In this document: positions 15,821 to 24,258 of the stretch, one piece after another | Layout of the letters: every line of letters starts with the position of its first letter | Position numbering within the stretch: position 1 is the first letter of the stretch | Source of the DNA: WLMZ01 sp031367435 | Lineage (GTDB): Bacteria; Actinomycetota; Acidimicrobiia; Acidimicrobiales; Ilumatobacteraceae | Length of the DNA: 64,000 nucleotides | Reading direction: 5' to 3' | Assembly (NCBI GenBank): GCA_031367435.1 | Contig: JANLPV010000110.1 | Location: 15,763 to 79,762 of the forward strand | Notes under the pieces: model-generated | The model's input: only the letters and a program-made list of their open reading frames with translations | Database searches by the model: none | Told to the model about the DNA's origin: nothing | Made by a program: the position numbers and the translations under genes

Positions 15821-18642
15821 CGAGCGGGTCCGTTGAAGGCGTCGACGAGCGCTTGCACAGTGACGTTGATATGTGCGCCGACGATCAGCTGACCCGTGTC
15901 GTTGACGGTGCCGATGACCGCCGTACGTTGCGAAGCGCTGGCATCGTTGACAAGTGCGATGAGCGCGTCGACGTTGTGGGGTTGAACTTCGCAGATGATT
16001 CGGCCGGTGCTCTCACTGAACAAGGCCGTGATCGCGTCGTCGTGGATCACCGGTGTGTCGATCGTTGCGCCGAGTCGGCCCGCGATAGCCATCTCGGCCA
16101 GGGCGACAGCTAGCCCGCCTTCGCTGCAATCATGCGCCGACTCGACAAGTCCGTTCTTCAGCGCGTGGTGCAACGCGCGGTACAGCCCGGGCGATGCGGA
16201 ATCGGGAGCAGGGACGGCGCGTGGCGTCGTGTCACTGCTGAGCATCGACAGATGACTGCCACCAAATTCGCAACAGGTGCGACCGAGCAGGACCAACACG
16301 TTGCCGGCCGATTTGAGATCGGGAGTGATCGCCAACTCCACATTGCCGATCGGTGCCACCGCGGTAATCACGAGTGTGGGAGGAATGGCGTGGCGCTTGC
16401 CGTCGGCCGCCAAGTATTCGTTGTTCAGCGAGTCCTTGCCCGACACAAACGGCGCACCGTATGCGCGAGCCGCGGCGCAACACCCGCGCACGGCGACGAC
16501 AAGTTCGCCAAACGTGGTCGCACGCGTTGGGTTGCCCCACGAGAAGTTGTCCATCAGCGCGACGGCTGCGGGATCACCGCCCGCGACGACGACGTTACGG
16601 ATTGCCTCATCGACCACGGCCCACGCCATGTGTTCAGGGTCGTAGAGCCCGAACCACGGGTTCACGCCAATGCCGATGACGATGCCGTCTGCATCGGTGG
16701 GATGGGCAAGTACGACACCGTCTGCGGGACCATCGTTATGGACGCCTGTAAGTGGGCGAATCACTGTCGAACCAAGAACTTCATGGTCGTAGCGGCGGAT
16801 GATGTCGGCCTTACTCGCGATATTGGGGTGAGCGAGTAATGCAAGCAAGGCGGCTTGCGCATCGTTGCACTCTGGCGCTGACTGATCGCGCGTGGGCCGG
16901 GGAACGATTGCCTGCAGTCGTCGGCGCGGCCGACCTTTGTGCAAAAAGTGCGTCGGCAGGTCGATGACTTTGGTGCCGTTGTGGCGGACCACCAACTGGC
17001 CATCACCGGTGAATGAGCCGAGGTCGCTGAGCTCCACGCCATGTTTGGTAGCGAGCTCGACGAGTGCTGGCATCTGTTCAGGTGCAACAGCAACGACCAT
17101 GCGCTCTTGAGCCTCGCTGAGCCAGATCTCCCATGGGGCGAGTCCGGCGTACTTGAGTGGCACACGAGTCAATTCGACCTCGGCACCTACGCCGTCGGCG
17201 AGTTCACCAATTGCCGACGACAATCCGCCCGCACCACAATCGGTAATCGCGCTATACAAATGCCAAGCCTGCGCGAGGAGGTCGGTGACGAGCTTTTCGG
17301 TGATGGGATCGCCGATCTGCACGCTCGCGCCTGCCACGTCGCCCGTGGTGGCATCCATCTCCATTGAGGAAAATGTTGCACCACGAATGCCGTCGCGTCC
17401 GGTGCGTCCGCCAAAGACCACTACTCGGTCGTGCGGGTGTGGGCCCGTCAGCGGTGGGCGATCGGCGGGGGCGACGCCGACACAACCGGCAAACACCAAC
17501 GGGTTGGAGATGTAAGCCGGGTCGTACAGCACGCTGCCCGCCACGGTTGGCAACCCGATCTTGTTGCCGTAATCGGCAATACCTGCGACGACCCCATCGA
17601 TGATGCGGTCGGGACTGAGCACTCCTTCAGGAAGTTGATCGTCTGGGGTTCCGGCTGGCCCGAAGCACAGAATGTCGGTGCAAGCAATCGGCTGATGCGC
17701 GGCGCCAAGAATGTCGCGGATGACGCCACCGACACCGGTGTTTGCGCCGCCGAACGGCTCGATGGCGGAAGGGTGATTGTGTGTCTCGCACTTGAGGGCG
17801 TACGTGCGCGCGGGGCTGAACTGCACGATGCCAGCGTTGCCGTCGAATGCCGACACCACGAATGGTGCAGCGATATCGGTGGTCGATCGGCGGAGCTGAT
17901 CAAGCAGCGACTCGAGCACCGTGCCGTCGTCGAGCACGATGTCGGCGCGAAAGCTCTTGTGTGCGCAGTGTTCGCTCCAGGTTTGCGCGAGCGTCTCAAG
18001 CTCGGCGTCGGTAGGAACGCGACCAGCGGCTGCGAAGTGGTCACGAATTACGTGCAGTTCGGCGAGGTCGAGGGCGAGACCACGTTGCGTACCGAGTTGA
18101 GCGAGGCCGTCATCCGTGAGCGGTAACGCAACGAGCTCAGTCGGTGACGCATCTGTTTCGCGAAGCGCGTATCCAGGTTCGACGGCAATGCCGCATGCCC
18201 AACGCTCGATGACCGCGTTGGTGTGATGACGCCGGATCTCGCGATCGTCGAGCGCGGAGAGGCCGAGGTTGATCACCCGACCGACGGCGGCCTCGGTGAC
18301 GGTGATGCCAAGCAGACCAGCGGCGTGAATCACCTGCGCCGCGGCGGTGTCGGTGACGCCGGGGATGAGGCCGACATCGAGTTGATTCGTCGCGACGGGT
18401 TCGTCCCACGTCGCGGTTTCGAGCAATGGATCGACCAGGACCGACTGGAGGCGGGCACGATCAACGTCGGAGAGGTCGCATTCGAACGTGATGGTCGTCG
18501 CCGTGATGGTCGTCGCCGTGATGGTCGTGGCAACACCGTGCGAGGTCGGGCTCGTCGTTGCAGCGCGATTCGACTCGTCGAGATGGTGCGCGCGAAGGGT
18601 GAGGCGGTGGCGTCCGCTCGTGGAAGCATCCGCGTCAGCCAT
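15817..18642 (-). CDS. purL: FGAM synthase PurL with PurS-like N-terminal extension
   Basis: ATP-dependent conversion of FGAR to FGAM. At 941 aa it is about 200 residues longer than the small PurL of PurSQL systems. Residues about 35-130 form an extension: a repeat TITAT, a segment LSDVDRARLQSVLVDPLLE, then LDVGLIPGVTDTAAAQVI and VGRVINLGL, which resembles the PurS fold. The catalytic part starts near 185 and includes QTWSEHCAHKSF, KCETHNHPSAIEPFGGANTG, GPDILG-type loops and DCSEGGLAVALAEM. ATG 18642 is preceded by TAAGG at proper spacing. No separate purS is present. First gene of the purine operon, 65 nt after the menC-like gene. Confidence 0.93.
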   Translation of the reverse strand: MADADASTSGRHRLTLRAHHLDESNRAATTSPTSHGVATTITATTITATTITFECDLSDVDRARLQSVLVDPLLETATWDEPVATNQLDVGLIPGVTDTAAAQVIHAAGLLGITVTEAAVGRVINLGLSALDDREIRRHHTNAVIERWACGIAVEPGYALRETDASPTELVALPLTDDGLAQLGTQRGLALDLAELHVIRDHFAAAGRVPTDAELETLAQTWSEHCAHKSFRADIVLDDGTVLESLLDQLRRSTTDIAAPFVVSAFDGNAGIVQFSPARTYALKCETHNHPSAIEPFGGANTGVGGVIRDILGAAHQPIACTDILCFGPAGTPDDQLPEGVLSPDRIIDGVVAGIADYGNKIGLPTVAGSVLYDPAYISNPLVFAGCVGVAPADRPPLTGPHPHDRVVVFGGRTGRDGIRGATFSSMEMDATTGDVAGASVQIGDPITEKLVTDLLAQAWHLYSAITDCGAGGLSSAIGELADGVGAEVELTRVPLKYAGLAPWEIWLSEAQERMVVAVAPEQMPALVELATKHGVELSDLGSFTGDGQLVVRHNGTKVIDLPTHFLHKGRPRRRLQAIVPRPTRDQSAPECNDAQAALLALLAHPNIASKADIIRRYDHEVLGSTVIRPLTGVHNDGPADGVVLAHPTDADGIVIGIGVNPWFGLYDPEHMAWAVVDEAIRNVVVAGGDPAAVALMDNFSWGNPTRATTFGELVVAVRGCCAAARAYGAPFVSGKDSLNNEYLAADGKRHAIPPTLVITAVAPIGNVELAITPDLKSAGNVLVLLGRTCCEFGGSHLSMLSSDTTPRAVPAPDSASPGLYRALHHALKNGLVESAHDCSEGGLAVALAEMAIAGRLGATIDTPVIHDDAITALFSESTGRIICEVQPHNVDALIALVNDASASQRTAVIGTVNDTGQLIVGAHINVTVQALVDAFNGPAR
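18488..18532. repeat. 15-bp tandem repeat inside purL
   Basis: Three consecutive copies of a 15-bp unit (GTGATGGTCGTCGCC on the plus strand, the third with a mismatch). On the coding strand they encode a repeated TITAT pentapeptide in the PurL N-terminal extension. The unit length keeps frame. Confidence 0.85.
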
Positions 18643-18707
18643 GGCGATGACCTTAGGAGCGACGCCCAAAAGAGCCCGCTTCCGGTGAACGAAAAATCAA
18701 GTGAAAA

Positions 18708-19835
18708 TCAGGTCGGGTTGGTGATTTCACGTCGTTCGAAGGTGATCTCCTCGACGAAGTCTGTGTCGACGGCGACACCGAAACCGACACCGGTGGGTAC
18801 CTCGATCTCGCCGTTGGTCAGGTGGAACGGCGCAGTGATGTCGCGTGACCAGTAGCGCCTGGTCGCCGAGATATCACCGGGCAGGGTAAAACCCGCCAAT
18901 GAGGCCAGGGCGAGGTTCGCGGCGCGACCGATGCCGGTCTCCAACATGCCGCCACACCACACCGGAATGCCTTCACGGACGCAGAGATCGTGAATCTCGA
19001 CGGCAGCGAGATAGCCGCCGACACGCGCTGGCTTGATGTTGATGATGTCGACGGCCTGCAACGCCAATGCCGATCGCACGTGATCGATCGACCGAATCGC
19101 TTCATCGAGACACACGGGTGTGGTGATATGACGACGGAGTTCGGCATGACCAACCAGATCGTCTTCGCCGAATGGCTGCTCGATCAGCAGCAACCCGAAC
19201 GCGTCGAGTTGGCGCAGGTGATCGATGTCGGAGGTTGAGTAGGCAGTGTTGGCATCCACCTGCAACAAGATGTCGGGGTTCGCCTCGCGTACCCTCCGCA
19301 CGGGTTCGATGTCGAAGCCCGGCTCAATCTTGAGCTTGATCCGCGCGTAGCCCTCAGCGACGTATTCGCCGACGAGGTCGACGAGCTCATCGACGGTGTC
19401 GGTGATGCCCACCGAAACGCCCACGGGCACCGCCACGCGAGTCGCGCCGAGCCACTGTTGGAACGACTGCGGCTCGGCGCGTAGCTGAGCATCGAGCAGC
19501 GCCATCTCGAGCGCGCTCTTGGCCATGCGGTGTCCCTTTACCGGTTCGAGGATCTTGGCAACGTCGTCGGCACGCAGCGGTCCGGCGGCGAAGAGACGTG
19601 GAATGAGATGTTCAGCGAACACGTAGTCGGCCGCATTGTGGAACTCGCTGAGATAGAGCGGTTCGGACTCGATCGCCGATTCACCCCAGCCCTCGCCGAG
19701 ATCGGTGATGACGCGCACGATCATGATCTCGCGGACGGACTCGGTGCCGAAACTGGTTCGAAATGGGCGCACGAGAGGCATGCGCAATTTGCGCAGCTCG
19801 AACAGCTCGGGTGTCAACGTCGGCGGGGATTGCAT
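18708..19835 (-). CDS. menC: o-Succinylbenzoate synthase / N-acylamino acid racemase family (MenC-like)
   Basis: Enolase-superfamily enzyme of 375 aa. It has the capping domain (RMPLVRPFRTSFG, GWGES), the catalytic KxK in YARIKLKIEPG, metal ligands in QVDANTAYS, LLIEQPFGEDD and VCLDEAI, and the opposite-face Lys in INIKPARVGG. This set fits the OSBS/NSAR subgroup: dehydration to o-succinylbenzoate in menaquinone synthesis, or N-acylamino acid racemisation; the two cannot be separated by sequence alone. ATG 19835 is chosen since the upstream frame is Arg/Ser-rich noise. It lies between an LLM oxidoreductase gene and purL on the same strand; no other men gene is visible. Confidence 0.85.
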   Translation of the reverse strand: MQSPPTLTPELFELRKLRMPLVRPFRTSFGTESVREIMIVRVITDLGEGWGESAIESEPLYLSEFHNAADYVFAEHLIPRLFAAGPLRADDVAKILEPVKGHRMAKSALEMALLDAQLRAEPQSFQQWLGATRVAVPVGVSVGITDTVDELVDLVGEYVAEGYARIKLKIEPGFDIEPVRRVREANPDILLQVDANTAYSTSDIDHLRQLDAFGLLLIEQPFGEDDLVGHAELRRHITTPVCLDEAIRSIDHVRSALALQAVDIINIKPARVGGYLAAVEIHDLCVREGIPVWCGGMLETGIGRAANLALASLAGFTLPGDISATRRYWSRDITAPFHLTNGEIEVPTGVGFGVAVDTDFVEEITFERREITNPT

Positions 19836-19890
19836 TAGTGCAACTGTGACACGCGCAGGCAACGACGGGCGACAGATTGATCGTTGCCGC

Positions 19891-20796
19891 TCAGGTCTGG
19901 CGGGGGAGTAGCACCGCGGAGGCCGCCTCGAGCTCGTGGACCCACGCCTCGGCGTCTGTCGGCTCGGAGATCGGCAACACAACAAACTTCGTGGTCCCGA
20001 CATCCACGAAGCGGTCGATGAGCGCGAGGAGCTGGTCCCAACCCTGCGGCACGAGTGCGCCGACATCGTCAATGTCGGGTCGACGTGCGGCGAGTCCTGC
20101 CATCAATGCGTCGGGCAACGGTCGATGGGCGTACGGGATCAGCGCGCCAAAGTGATCGTCGGGCACTATGCGGTCGTGTTCTCGTGCGACTTGCTCGATC
20201 AGCGGACGCGCCGTGGCGATGTCGGCTGGCGTGACAAACGATGGCAGCCACCCGTCGGCGAGCCGGCCCACTCGCTTCAGTTCTGAGGGTGCAATACCGC
20301 CGAGCCACACCTCGAGTGGCTGTTGTTTTGGCTTCGGTTGTACACGCAGGCCCTCGTAGTGAAATCTGTCGCCGTGAAAGGTGACCGCTGCGTCGCTCCA
20401 ACACGAACGCATCACGGTGAGAGCTTCGTCGAAGATTTTGGCGCGGTCTTTACGTTCGACTCCGAACGCTTGTTGCTCATGGGGATCAGCCACACCGAGA
20501 CCGAAGGCCGGAAGGAGGCGGCCGTTGGAGAGTCGGTCGAGAGTGGCCAACTCTTTTGCGAGAACCACCGGGTTCCGACCGGGCAGCACCATCACGCTCA
20601 TCCCGAACTTGAGGCGCGTCGTCCGTCCCGCAGCGAACGACATCGCAACCAGTGGGTCTGGGGCCTCGCCACCGATGCGCTCGCTCAACCAGAGACTGTC
20701 GAAGCGCAGACGTTCAAGTGCGTCGACCACGATGCCGAAGCCGTCGTCATTGAGCTTGGTACGAACGCCCAACCCGTAGCCGATACGAACCTTCAC
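19891..20796 (-). CDS. LLM-class F420-type oxidoreductase
   Basis: Luciferase-like TIM-barrel oxidoreductase of 301 aa. Family features: VRIGYGLGVRT start, SLWLSERI, GRNPVVLAKELATLDRLSNG, FGLGVADPHEQQAFGV and the GEALTVMR-type helix (FDEALTVMRSCW), followed by YEGLRVQPKP and VWLGG. Members use F420 or FMN to oxidise or reduce small organic substrates. A GTG at 20796 begins 23 nt after the upstream alpha/beta-hydrolase stop; the longer frame is antisense-like. The substrate is unknown. Confidence 0.88.
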   Translation of the reverse strand: MKVRIGYGLGVRTKLNDDGFGIVVDALERLRFDSLWLSERIGGEAPDPLVAMSFAAGRTTRLKFGMSVMVLPGRNPVVLAKELATLDRLSNGRLLPAFGLGVADPHEQQAFGVERKDRAKIFDEALTVMRSCWSDAAVTFHGDRFHYEGLRVQPKPKQQPLEVWLGGIAPSELKRVGRLADGWLPSFVTPADIATARPLIEQVAREHDRIVPDDHFGALIPYAHRPLPDALMAGLAARRPDIDDVGALVPQGWDQLLALIDRFVDVGTTKFVVLPISEPTDAEAWVHELEAASAVLLPRQT

Positions 20797-20819
20797 GATG
20801 CGCTCACGAACGGTGCTGC

Positions 20820-21539
20820 CTATCCGCGCACGATGCGTTCGAGGATGTCGGCTGTCTGCGCTGGCTGCGATGCAAACGGCGAGTGATCGGTCGCGAGCGT
20901 TTCGACATGCGTGCATCGTTGGGCCATGTGATCTTGATGCGCCAGCGCGATCGCCTGATCGTCGGTGCAGCGCACGTAGGTGGAGTCGATGTCGTGCCAT
21001 GCAGCCGCCGTCAGCGCCTGCATGAACGTGGCGAAGGGCTGCGCACAGAGCCGGGCAACGTTGGCTGGCGTAGCCGCAGGGTTGCAATGTTCGTAGAAGG
21101 CGGCTCGGGCCCGCTCGGGGTTGATGGTGCTCAGTCCACCCTCTCCGAGGACGATTGCTGCACCCAGTGCGGTTGGCGCGGCCGGCATCGACTGGAGAAC
21201 ACTCGTGACGCTTTCACCAACGTCGGGGACGAAGGCGGTGAGGTAGACAAGATGCGTGACGTTCGTCGCGGTCACACCGGCCTGGCTGATGACGGCACCA
21301 CCGTAGGAGTGGCCGACGAGAATCACGGGCTGGGCGAGCTTGGCCAGTACCAGTGACACGTGCGCCGCGTCTGCGATGAGATCGCCGAATGGTTCGAGAG
21401 AGACGCCGTGTCCGGGCAGGTCAATGGCCAGCGATGGGATACCGCGTGTGTCGAGTTCGGCCTGCAAGCTTGACCAGCACCATGCTCCATGCCACGCGCC
21501 GTGCACGAGAACCACGATTGGATCCTTGGACGTGTTCAC
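20820..21539 (-). CDS. Alpha/beta hydrolase
   Basis: A 239-aa esterase-like hydrolase with oxyanion-hole motif VLVHGAWHGAWCW near the N-terminus, nucleophile elbow GHSYGG (Ser about residue 97) and a likely catalytic His near the C-terminal ATDHSPF. The pattern resembles the plant-type methylesterase or hydroxynitrile-lyase-like group; the substrate is unknown. No signal peptide. It precedes the LLM gene by 23 nt on the same strand and follows a small membrane-protein gene. Confidence 0.9.
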   Translation of the reverse strand: MNTSKDPIVVLVHGAWHGAWCWSSLQAELDTRGIPSLAIDLPGHGVSLEPFGDLIADAAHVSLVLAKLAQPVILVGHSYGGAVISQAGVTATNVTHLVYLTAFVPDVGESVTSVLQSMPAAPTALGAAIVLGEGGLSTINPERARAAFYEHCNPAATPANVARLCAQPFATFMQALTAAAWHDIDSTYVRCTDDQAIALAHQDHMAQRCTHVETLATDHSPFASQPAQTADILERIVRG

Positions 21540-21581
21540 TCTCGCATCGTGTCACACGACGCAACAGTGTTGACGAGGCGA

Positions 21582-21836
21582 TCAGCGAATGCGGTGATGC
21601 AGAGCGTGCATCGCGATGTGATGACGACCCGAGTGATAGCCCGAGTGATGGTTGGTCACGATCCAGCTCGCGGCAAAGGAGGTGAGCATCACGGTGAGCA
21701 CCACGCTTGGCTCAGAGAGATGCGCGACCGACGACAGCAGCCAGGCAGACAGCGCGGCCAAGGCTGTGACGAGGATCGCGAGGAACGCGGTGCGGACCCA
21801 AAGGTGGCTGCGATGTGTTGTCATGAAGCTGTTCAT
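21582..21836 (-). CDS. Small membrane protein with His-rich tail
   Basis: An 84-aa protein with two hydrophobic helices (about 12-34 and 40-60) and a C-terminal tail dense in histidine (NHHSGYHSGRHH, HALHHRIR). The tail could bind metal, but that is only suggested by composition. ATG 21836 gives a basic start before the first helix; the longer frame to 21950 overlaps the divergent SDR start. No known family recognised. It is 42 nt upstream of the alpha/beta hydrolase. Confidence 0.6.
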   Translation of the reverse strand: MNSFMTTHRSHLWVRTAFLAILVTALAALSAWLLSSVAHLSEPSVVLTVMLTSFAASWIVTNHHSGYHSGRHHIAMHALHHRIR

Positions 21837-21931
21837 ATCACTCAAACTTTCGTCGTGGGGCGTGCCCTCTCTTATGTCGGCAGTAATTCGTCGAACCGAA
21901 ATGTTTGTCGTGTGGTCGTAACGTAAATGCC

Positions 21932-22717
21932 ATGTCTCAGACACTTGCACTGCCGCTCGACCCGCTCTCGCTGTTCCGCCTCGATGGCCAAGTCGCCATT
22001 GTCACGGGGGCGTCGTCTGGACTCGGTCATAGGTTCTCGCGGGTTCTGCACGCCGCTGGCGCGACCGTAGTGGTGGCTGCACGACGCGCCGATCGCCTCG
22101 CCGATCTACTTACCGAACTGCCCGGCGCAGTTGCCGTCAGCGCTGATCTGACTCGCGATGACGAACGCGAACGTCTTGTCGGCGAAACAATCGAACGCTT
22201 TGGCACGGTGCATGTGCTGATCAACAACGCCGGTGTCGGTCGCAAGGTTGCCGTCGAGCACGAGGATCTCGACACGTTCCGTGGCGCAATGGAATTGAAC
22301 GTGACGGCCGTCTGGCATCTCAGCAAGTTGGTGGCGGCGCCGATGGTGGCACAGGGTTACGGCAGCATCGTCAACATTGCGTCGATGCTTGGCCACGTGG
22401 GGTCAGCGCCCGTGAAGCAGGCTCACTACTGTGCATCGAAGGGCGCGGTGGTGAACCTCACTCGTGAACTGGCGTTGCAATGGGCGCGCAAGGGCGTGCG
22501 CGTGAACGCGCTGTGTCCCGGTTGGTTCGACAGCGAGATGACCGCGGGCATGGACACCGACGAAGGCAGCCAGCGCTTCATTGCCAGCAACTCGCCCATT
22601 CCGCGCATGGGTGAGGCACACGAACTTGACGGTGCCCTGTTGCTACTTGCGAGTGCTGCCAGCAGCTTTATGACCGGTCAATCGGTGATCGTCGATGGTG
22701 GTTGGACGGCGCGTTGA
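21932..22717 (+). CDS. Short-chain dehydrogenase/reductase
   Basis: A classical SDR of 261 aa with cofactor loop TGASSGLGHRF, NNAG motif LINNAGVGRK, catalytic Ser in IVNIASMLGH, and the Tyr/Lys pair in HYCASKGAVVN. An AARRADR stretch after strand beta-2 suggests NADP(H) preference. C-terminal GQSVIVDGGWTAR is typical. ATG 21932 is favoured over an upstream in-frame GTG-type start at 21905. It is convergent with the amidase gene and its substrate is unknown. Confidence 0.93.
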   Translation: MSQTLALPLDPLSLFRLDGQVAIVTGASSGLGHRFSRVLHAAGATVVVAARRADRLADLLTELPGAVAVSADLTRDDERERLVGETIERFGTVHVLINNAGVGRKVAVEHEDLDTFRGAMELNVTAVWHLSKLVAAPMVAQGYGSIVNIASMLGHVGSAPVKQAHYCASKGAVVNLTRELALQWARKGVRVNALCPGWFDSEMTAGMDTDEGSQRFIASNSPIPRMGEAHELDGALLLLASAASSFMTGQSVIVDGGWTAR

Positions 22718-22754
22718 GAAGTGGCGGCAAGCCGCCGTATGTGTCGCGCACGCT

Positions 22755-24194
22755 TCACAGTGGCGGAGTGCGCTGGGCCCACGGCTGTGCCCGTTCGAGT
22801 TGGCTGGCGATACGAATGAGCACGTCCTCGCGCCCGTAACCCGCCACTAACTGCACGCCAACCGGTAGGCCCGCTGCGGTCCAGTGCAATGGCACGCTGA
22901 TCGCGGGCTGCCCGGAGGTGTTCCAAGCCGGCGTGAACGGCACGAACGCGCCAGCCCGCGCGAGCGGTGCCATTGGCTGGTCAGCGTTGTTGGCGAACGT
23001 GCCGAGCGGCGGGGGAACCTGCGCGAGTGTCGGGGTGAGGAGCAGATCCCATCCCTGTGTCCACCATGCCTGCACAGCGCGCCTGAACTGAGCCACTGCC
23101 TGCTGAGCGCGGGCGTAGTCGATGGAGGTGAACAGCTTGGCAAAGTCGGCCTGGGCGCGGTTCATTGGTTCGAATTCATCGGCCGTGAGCGGTCGCCCGA
23201 TCGTTTCCTCGAAGCGGCTCAACGACACCCCCATGTTGGTACTCCAGAGGGCACCGAACTGCGAGGCGAAGCTCGCGTCCTCGAGCGCGGCGGGCCACGC
23301 CGGTTCCACATGGTGACCGAGCGATTCGAGCAATGCCGCGGCCGCCTGTGCAGCTTCGACGCACTCGTGGTCGACGTGACCACCTTGAGGATGATGATCG
23401 AGTAGCCCGATTCTCAACCGGCCGGGCTCGGCCCCGAGTTCGTCGATGTACGGACGTGTCGGGGCGGGGGCCATGACCGTGTCGCCGATGCCGGGCCCAC
23501 GGGTGGCGTCGAGCAGTGCAGCGGTATCGCGCACAGTTCTGCTCACGCAGTGCTCCACCCCGAGACCGCTTTCGTCGCGAGCTGGGCCGAACGTGATGCG
23601 ACCTTGGCTCGGTTTGAGACCGACGAGGCCGCAGCAGGACGCGGGAATGCGAATCGATCCGCCGCCGTCGCTGGCGTGGGCGAATGGAACCATGCCCGCC
23701 GCGACTGCGGCAGCGGATCCGCCGCTCGAGCCTCCCGGCGTGCGTGACGTGTCCCACGGGTTGCGTGTTGGCCCCCAGGCCAAAGGTTCGGTTGTGGGCA
23801 CACTGCCGAGTTCAGGGCTGTTCGTGCGGCCAGCGATGACAAGGCCGGCGCCACGGTAGCGAGCGACGAGCGTGGTGTCGATGGGAGAGATGGTGTTCGC
23901 GTTCTTCAACGCAACGTTGCCGTTGGAGATGCGCTGACCCGCATAGGTGGCGAAGAGATCCTTGAGCAAGAACGGTACGCCACGAAATGGACCTGACGGC
24001 AGGTCAGGGTCGGTAGCTACATCGCGCGCGTGATCGAACCAGCGAATCACCACGGCGTTCAGTGCGGGGTCGAGCCGTTCGATCCGTTCGATCGCCGCGT
24101 CCAGCAGCTCAACCGGTGTGGCGTCACGCTTGGCAACAAGACTCGCCTGGTCTGTCGCGTCCATCCATTGTGTGTCATCGGCCAAAGAAGTCAT
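22755..24194 (-). CDS. Amidase (amidase signature family)
   Basis: A 479-aa amidase with the Ser-cisSer-Lys triad: Lys in FRGVPFLLKDLFA, the glycine/serine loop RTPGGSSGGSAAAVAAG containing the cis-Ser and nucleophile Ser further on in DGGGSIRIPASCCGLVGLKP. It hydrolyses amide bonds of an unknown substrate; it is not clearly GatA, since no gatB or gatC is nearby. ATG 24194 (MTSLADD) is chosen over a longer low-complexity extension. Divergent from the MFS transporter gene with 64 nt between starts, so the transporter and amidase may share regulation. Confidence 0.92.
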   Translation of the reverse strand: MTSLADDTQWMDATDQASLVAKRDATPVELLDAAIERIERLDPALNAVVIRWFDHARDVATDPDLPSGPFRGVPFLLKDLFATYAGQRISNGNVALKNANTISPIDTTLVARYRGAGLVIAGRTNSPELGSVPTTEPLAWGPTRNPWDTSRTPGGSSGGSAAAVAAGMVPFAHASDGGGSIRIPASCCGLVGLKPSQGRITFGPARDESGLGVEHCVSRTVRDTAALLDATRGPGIGDTVMAPAPTRPYIDELGAEPGRLRIGLLDHHPQGGHVDHECVEAAQAAAALLESLGHHVEPAWPAALEDASFASQFGALWSTNMGVSLSRFEETIGRPLTADEFEPMNRAQADFAKLFTSIDYARAQQAVAQFRRAVQAWWTQGWDLLLTPTLAQVPPPLGTFANNADQPMAPLARAGAFVPFTPAWNTSGQPAISVPLHWTAAGLPVGVQLVAGYGREDVLIRIASQLERAQPWAQRTPPL

Positions 24195-24258
24195 CTGGCT
24201 TGTGTAACACAGATTGAGGTCCCGTTTCCGTAGTGGGTTTCTGTAGGGTCGTCGTTCT

